From Deltaproteobacteria bacterium (GTDB lineage Bacteria; Myxococcota_A; UBA796; GCA-2862545), in contig DRPG01000449.1 in assembly GCA_011376105.1 (NCBI GenBank), positions 1-33,165 on the forward strand: a stretch of DNA of 33,165 nt, given 5' to 3'. This document shows, one piece after another, positions 29,740-33,165 of the stretch. The translations under genes and the position numbers were made by a program. How positions within the stretch are numbered: the first letter of the stretch is position 1; the number at the start of each line of letters is the position of its first letter. Under the pieces are notes generated by a model. That model saw only the letters and a list, made by a program, of their open reading frames with translations. It ran no database searches and was not told the origin of the DNA.

Positions 29740-30375
29740 ATGCGGAACCAGGTGGGGCGGATCTCGTTTGTTGGAAGCTTTCGGTCACAGCTGCCTGACC
29801 TCGGTCTCCCGGAGATCGCGTTCGCGGGGCGCTCCAACGTCGGCAAGAGTTCGCTGCTCAACACCCTGATGCGCAGGCGCAGCCTCGCCCGCACCAGCCG
29901 GACCCCGGGCCGTACCCAGCTGATCAACCTGTTCCAGATCGGTGACGCGGTGGTGTTCGCCGATCTGCCCGGCTACGGCTTCGCCCGGGTGCCCGAGCGT
30001 GTGCGCCTGGAGTGGGGCCCGATGGTGGAGACCTACCTCGGCGAGCGCGGGACGCTGCGGCTCGTGGTGGTGCTGGTCGACATCCGCCGCGACGCTCAGC
30101 ATGACGATGGCTCCCTGCTGTGGGGGCTGACCGAGGCGCGGATCCCCTCGGTGGTGGTGGCGACCAAGACCGACAAGCTGTCCAAGCAGAAGGTGCGCAG
30201 GCAGCTGACCACGCTGCGGCGGGATCTCCACCTCCCGGTGGGGCAGCCGATCCCGTTCAGCGCCCGGACGGGAGCAGGGCGGGGCGCCGTGTGGGACGAG
30301 CTCGAGGCGGCGATCAGGCGTCCGGTGGAGCCCGCCGAGCCGCTGCCTCCGGCGACCGATCCGGAGGAGGCGTGA
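29740..30375 (+). CDS. engB: Ribosome biogenesis GTPase EngB/YsxC
   Basis: 211 residues with the full set of GTPase motifs: G1 GRSNVGKSS (30-38), G2 TPGRTQ, G3 DLPGYG, G4 TKTD and G5 FSARTG. The N-terminal FVGSFRSQLPDLGLPEIAFAG is typical of the family. EngB helps assemble the 50S ribosomal subunit and is usually essential. A Pro/Glu-rich tail of about 15 residues follows the domain. Its last 62 bases overlap the convergent rlmE gene, another 50S maturation factor. Confidence 0.96.
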   Translation: MRNQVGRISFVGSFRSQLPDLGLPEIAFAGRSNVGKSSLLNTLMRRRSLARTSRTPGRTQLINLFQIGDAVVFADLPGYGFARVPERVRLEWGPMVETYLGERGTLRLVVVLVDIRRDAQHDDGSLLWGLTEARIPSVVVATKTDKLSKQKVRRQLTTLRRDLHLPVGQPIPFSARTGAGRGAVWDELEAAIRRPVEPAEPLPPATDPEEA

Positions 30376-30973
30376 AGCCGGTGGCGACCACAAAGAACTC
30401 CCGGCTCCGCTGGCGCACCGCCTCGGGCCGCACCCGCTTCACCCGCCCAAAGCAGCGCCGCAGCTCCGTGACAAAGGACGGCGCCTCCTCGCCGTCGAAC
30501 ACCTTGCACACGAAGGCGCCCCCGGGCCGCAGCAGGGCGAGCGCCAGCTGCAGGGCACTCCGGGCCAGCTCCAGCTGCCGGACGTGATCGCCGAAGGTGT
30601 CGCCGGTGGTGCGGGGGGCCATGTCAGAGAGCACCACGTCGGCGGCTCCGCCCAGGGCGGCGTGCACCTCCCCGGGGGTCACCTCGAGCACGGAGCGCAG
30701 GATCAGGGGGCCGGGGCTGGTCTGGGGCTCGTCGATGTCGACGCCCACGACGATCCCGCCGGGCCCGACGATCTGAGCGGCATAGCGCCACCACGAGCCC
30801 GGGCTGCAGCCCAGATCCACGACGCGCCCTCCCCGCCTCAGGGGCTGAAAGCGGCGCTGGATCTCGGTCAGCTTGTACACAGAGCGGGCGGCGTAGCCCT
30901 CCGCATGAGCCCGCTGGGTGAAGCGATCGGCCCTGCGGTAGGGGTTCTGTGAGCCTCTCCTGCGCCGCCCCAT
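30314..30973 (-). CDS. rlmE: 23S rRNA 2'-O-methyltransferase RlmE (FtsJ)
   Basis: 219 residues. The Rossmann fold SAM motif VVDLGCSPGSW and the family's catalytic tetrad are present: Lys34 (ARSVYKL), Asp in VLSDMAP, Lys in FVCKVFDG and Glu in SREFFVVATG. E. coli RlmE methylates U2552 of 23S rRNA late in 50S assembly. The N-terminus is Arg-rich (MGRRRRGSQNPYRR), which should help RNA binding. The ATG is 13 bases after the pepA stop, so it is the last gene of the minus-strand operon. Its C-terminal tail (PPPDRSPEAAARR) is coded in the engB overlap and is likely disordered. Confidence 0.95.
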   Translation of the reverse strand: MGRRRRGSQNPYRRADRFTQRAHAEGYAARSVYKLTEIQRRFQPLRRGGRVVDLGCSPGSWWRYAAQIVGPGGIVVGVDIDEPQTSPGPLILRSVLEVTPGEVHAALGGAADVVLSDMAPRTTGDTFGDHVRQLELARSALQLALALLRPGGAFVCKVFDGEEAPSFVTELRRCFGRVKRVRPEAVRQRSREFFVVATGFTPPPDRSPEAAARRAPPDA

Positions 30974-30986
30974 CTCGATCCCGGCC

Positions 30987-32435
30987 TCAGGAGAGGCGCT
31001 GGGCCCAGGTGGTCAGGGCCCGGATCATCTGGCCGGTGCCGCCTGCGGCGTAGCGATGGTTGGGCTTGTCGAGGAACGCGGCCCCCGCGATGTCGAGGTG
31101 GGCCCAGCGCGGCACTTCGTCGGCGACGAAGTGCTCCAGGAACAGCGCCGCGGTGGTGGCGCCGGCGTCGCGACCGCCCACGTTCTTGATCTGGGCAAAG
31201 TCGCTCTTGAGCGCCTCGTTGTAGGGCTTGTGCAGGGGCAGGCGCCACAGGCCGTCCCCCACCGCGGCGGCGGCGTCGAGGAGCTCGGTGGCCAGCCCGT
31301 CATCGCCGGTGAACAGCCCGGTGAAGTCGGAGCCCACGGCGACCACGCAGGCCCCGGTGAGGGTGGCGGCGTCGACGATGGTGTCGACCCCCTCGATCTT
31401 GCTCGCGTGGATCAGGCAGTCGGCCAGCACCAGCCGCCCCTCGGCGTCGGTGTTGTGGATCTCGACGGTCACGCCGTTGCTGTAGCGCAGGATGTCACCC
31501 AGCTTGTAGGAGGCACCCGAGACCATGTTCTCGACCGCTCCGACGACACAGTCGATCGCGACGGGGAGCCCCAGCTCGGCGATGGCCCCGGTGGCTGCGA
31601 GCATGGTGGCCGAGCCCCCCATGTCGCACCGCATGGTCTGCATCGCAGAGCTGGGCTTCAGCGACAGCCCGCCCGCGTCGAAGGTGACACCCTTGCCCAC
31701 CAAGGCGACGTGGCGCTGGGCCCCCTGGGGGCGGTAGGAGACATGGATCAGGCAGCCGGGACGATCGGAGCCCTGGCCCACGGCCACGATGCCCACATAG
31801 CCCGCGCGGCGACACGCCTCGATGTCCATCACCTCGACCTCGACCCCTGGGATCGCGGCGAGCTCCCGGGCCTTTGCCGCCAGGGACTCCGGGTACAGAT
31901 CCGCGGCGGGGAGGTTCACTAGATCCCGACCCCACCCCTGCCACCGGACCCGGGTGGCGCTGGCCTTGCACGCGGCCTCATCGGACCCCGCGCCGGGGAG
32001 CAGCCAGGTGGAGACCTCGGGGGAGCGCTCGGTCTCAGGCTTGTAGGGCTGGAAGAGATAGCTCCCGGCCGCCGCGGCCTCGACGAGATCCAGCCCCTGG
32101 GCTGCGTCGTGGCCGAGGGCGAGGACCACGGTCTGAGCGTGGCTGCTCCGGGCCTCCCTGCCCGCCCGCCCCGCCGCAGTGCGCAGCGCAGCGGCTCCGC
32201 CGTCTCCTGTGCCCACCACGATCAGGGTGCGGGCGGCGAGGCGGCCCAGGGTGGGGATGCTGAAGAGCGAGCCGGGGCCACCGCTGAACCGACGCTGACG
32301 GAGCTCTGCGATGAGCTTGCCGTCGAACCCGGCGTCGAGCTCGAGGATCGCCCCATCGAGATCTGGGCCAACGCCGACGGTGAGGGCATCGCACTGCACC
32401 TGGTGGAGTGGTTCGGTGGAAAAACGGACGTTCAC
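30987..32435 (-). CDS. pepA: Leucyl aminopeptidase (M17, PepA)
   Basis: 482 residues with the M17 signature NTDAEGR at 328-334 and the metal-binding block GKGVTFDAGGLSLKP, then MRCDMGGSATML. The N-terminal domain (about 1-150) is diverged, as usual in the family; the C-terminal catalytic domain is well conserved through FLDKPNHRYAAGGTG. It is a hexameric cytoplasmic dizinc enzyme that trims N-terminal residues from peptides. In E. coli PepA also binds DNA in cer recombination, which cannot be inferred here. GTG start with GGAG about five bases in front. It lies 12 bases after the upstream gene and 13 before rlmE. Confidence 0.96.
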   Translation of the reverse strand: MNVRFSTEPLHQVQCDALTVGVGPDLDGAILELDAGFDGKLIAELRQRRFSGGPGSLFSIPTLGRLAARTLIVVGTGDGGAAALRTAAGRAGREARSSHAQTVVLALGHDAAQGLDLVEAAAAGSYLFQPYKPETERSPEVSTWLLPGAGSDEAACKASATRVRWQGWGRDLVNLPAADLYPESLAAKARELAAIPGVEVEVMDIEACRRAGYVGIVAVGQGSDRPGCLIHVSYRPQGAQRHVALVGKGVTFDAGGLSLKPSSAMQTMRCDMGGSATMLAATGAIAELGLPVAIDCVVGAVENMVSGASYKLGDILRYSNGVTVEIHNTDAEGRLVLADCLIHASKIEGVDTIVDAATLTGACVVAVGSDFTGLFTGDDGLATELLDAAAAVGDGLWRLPLHKPYNEALKSDFAQIKNVGGRDAGATTAALFLEHFVADEVPRWAHLDIAGAAFLDKPNHRYAAGGTGQMIRALTTWAQRLS

Positions 32436-32447
32436 AGGGTCTCCAGG

Positions 32448-33165
32448 TCAGCAGGCTTTTGCCAGCAGGGACAGGGCCAACACCATGAGCACGCACACAG
32501 CGATGGATGTGCCGACGGCGAGGTAGGTATCTCGCCGGAGCGCCTCAGCGAAGCGCGCGAGGGGATCAGGGAGCGAAGAGTCCGGTGGACGCTCCCAGGT
32601 CGGCAGATCCTCGCCGTCGTCTGGATCGAGCCCCACGCCGGACAGCCAGCTCCCCCCAGGGTCGTGGTGCAGGGGGCGCTGCTCGCGCTGCTCGAGGGGC
32701 TGCGTCCGGGCCTCGAGCACGGCCGGATCGACGATCGGTGCGAGGACCGGTGGGGTGTCGGCGCTCGGGGGTAGCAGCTGGACCGGACGGACCTCACCGC
32801 CGGGGGCCTGGGTGCGGGGCCTGGTGCGGGGCACGGTCCGCTCGGACGCCAGCGGGGTCGCTGTGGCCTGGATCCGGTGGGGCAACGGGATGTTGGACTC
32901 GAAGGCATCGTCTCCTGTCGGGGGGGCCACCGGCGTCGGGAACGGGGTGGCCTCCGAGGCCTCCGGAGCCGGGCCGGCGTGGGCTGAGGCAGCGTGGATC
33001 TGCACCGGGGTCTCCTCGGGGGGGGGCACGAGCCTGGGGGTGGAGGCCTCAGCCCCGTCCCCGTCCCCGTCCCCGTCCCCGTCCCCGTCCCCGTCCCCGT
33101 CCCCGGCCCCGTCCCCGTCCCCGGCCCCGTCCCCGGCCCCGGGAAAGGGCAGCGGGGTGGGGGGC
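32448..33165 (-). CDS. Pro-rich, tail-anchored protein with Gly-Asp repeat, 5' end beyond window
   Basis: At least 238 residues; the frame is open to the window edge, so internal GTG 33029 is probably not the start. From the edge: PPTPLPFPG, then a run of Gly-Asp and Gly-Ala pairs, a long Pro/Thr/Glu-rich disordered region, an acidic stretch (GLDPDDGEDLPTWE), a short amphipathic helix (PDPLARFAEALRR) and one membrane helix (YLAVGTSIAVCVLMVLALSLL) ending two residues before KAC. The topology is therefore a cytoplasmic N-terminal body anchored by the C-terminus. No domain is recognised in the visible part; an N-terminal kinase or FHA domain outside the window would fit this architecture, but this is speculation. 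It is first in line before pepA and rlmE. Confidence 0.7.
   Translation of the reverse strand, partial: PPTPLPFPGAGDGAGDGDGAGDGDGDGDGDGDGDGDGAEASTPRLVPPPEETPVQIHAASAHAGPAPEASEATPFPTPVAPPTGDDAFESNIPLPHRIQATATPLASERTVPRTRPRTQAPGGEVRPVQLLPPSADTPPVLAPIVDPAVLEARTQPLEQREQRPLHHDPGGSWLSGVGLDPDDGEDLPTWERPPDSSLPDPLARFAEALRRDTYLAVGTSIAVCVLMVLALSLLAKAC
33054..33140. repeat. Hexanucleotide tandem repeat encoding (Gly-Asp/Ala)n
   Basis: Fourteen CCCGTC or CCCGGC units in a row with a final CCC. Read on the minus strand they encode eleven Gly-Asp and three Gly-Ala pairs in frame. Eight consecutive perfect units at the left end suggest recent expansion. Confidence 0.93.

Noticed and set aside
33054-33140. 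CRISPR-like array at the right edge
   Set aside because: The unit is only six bases with no spacers, and it is in frame as Gly-Asp; it is a simple tandem repeat.

Overview
The window looks like chromosomal DNA of a very GC-rich, Gram-negative member of the Myxococcota. The pointers are a MYXO-CTERM-type C-terminal sorting tail on a secreted peptidase, a TIGR02996 N-terminal domain, a DUF507 protein, a Ser/Thr kinase with the HRDVS catalytic loop, LPS-core-type glycosyltransferases and an ExbB/ExbD pair. No transposase, integrase, phage gene, CRISPR array or rRNA was seen. It reads as core genome with lineage-specific signalling and surface genes.

Layout from left to right. (1) 1-1377, minus strand: tRNA-Cys, exbB, exbD and the first codons of a further membrane protein that runs off the left edge. 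(2) 1447-7136, plus strand: a tightly overlapping run of a WaaE/KdtX-like glycosyltransferase, a WaaG-like glycosyltransferase, a very large class A penicillin-binding protein and an 80-residue membrane protein. This is an envelope operon joining LPS core and peptidoglycan synthesis. (3) 7137-8899: a GATC-rich gap, tRNA-Met, a MobA/MocA-like nucleotidyltransferase, and a divergent Crp/Fnr regulator. (4) 8974-12967, plus strand: an outer-membrane barrel candidate, a DUF507 protein, a probable lipoprotein whose best start is a CTG, and a TIGR02996-PP2C fusion that lacks two metal-binding Asp residues. (5) 12901-17532: a lipoprotein and an M14 carboxypeptidase with a MYXO-CTERM tail on the minus strand, with a C-terminally membrane-anchored Ser/Thr kinase divergent from them. 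(6) 17571-20725: yqgE and clpX on minus, a DnaJ-like co-chaperone on plus. (7) 20821-28434: a 1321-residue kinase-cyclase-ATPase-TPR protein on minus, an HtrA-type protease on plus, Lon on minus. (8) 28512-33165: an LpxH-like phosphoesterase (minus), engB (plus), then rlmE, pepA and a tail-anchored Pro-rich protein (all minus).

The genes form two themes. One is envelope building and energisation (glycosyltransferases, PBP, ExbBD, OMP, lipoproteins, LpxH-like enzyme). The other is protein quality control (ClpX, Lon, HtrA, DnaJ-like, PepA). Myxobacterial phospho-signalling proteins are interleaved with both.

The most striking signal is not a gene. The tetranucleotide GATC is favoured so strongly that it sets synonymous codon choice: Asp is GAT before a codon starting with C and almost always GAC elsewhere. 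GATC also clusters in non-coding gaps. Other points of interest are the predicted PP2C pseudophosphatase, a roughly 290-residue insertion in the PBP transpeptidase domain, a tandem duplication inside the MYXO-CTERM tail, and several TAnnnT boxes placed 6-9 nt before start codons, which suggest leaderless transcripts.
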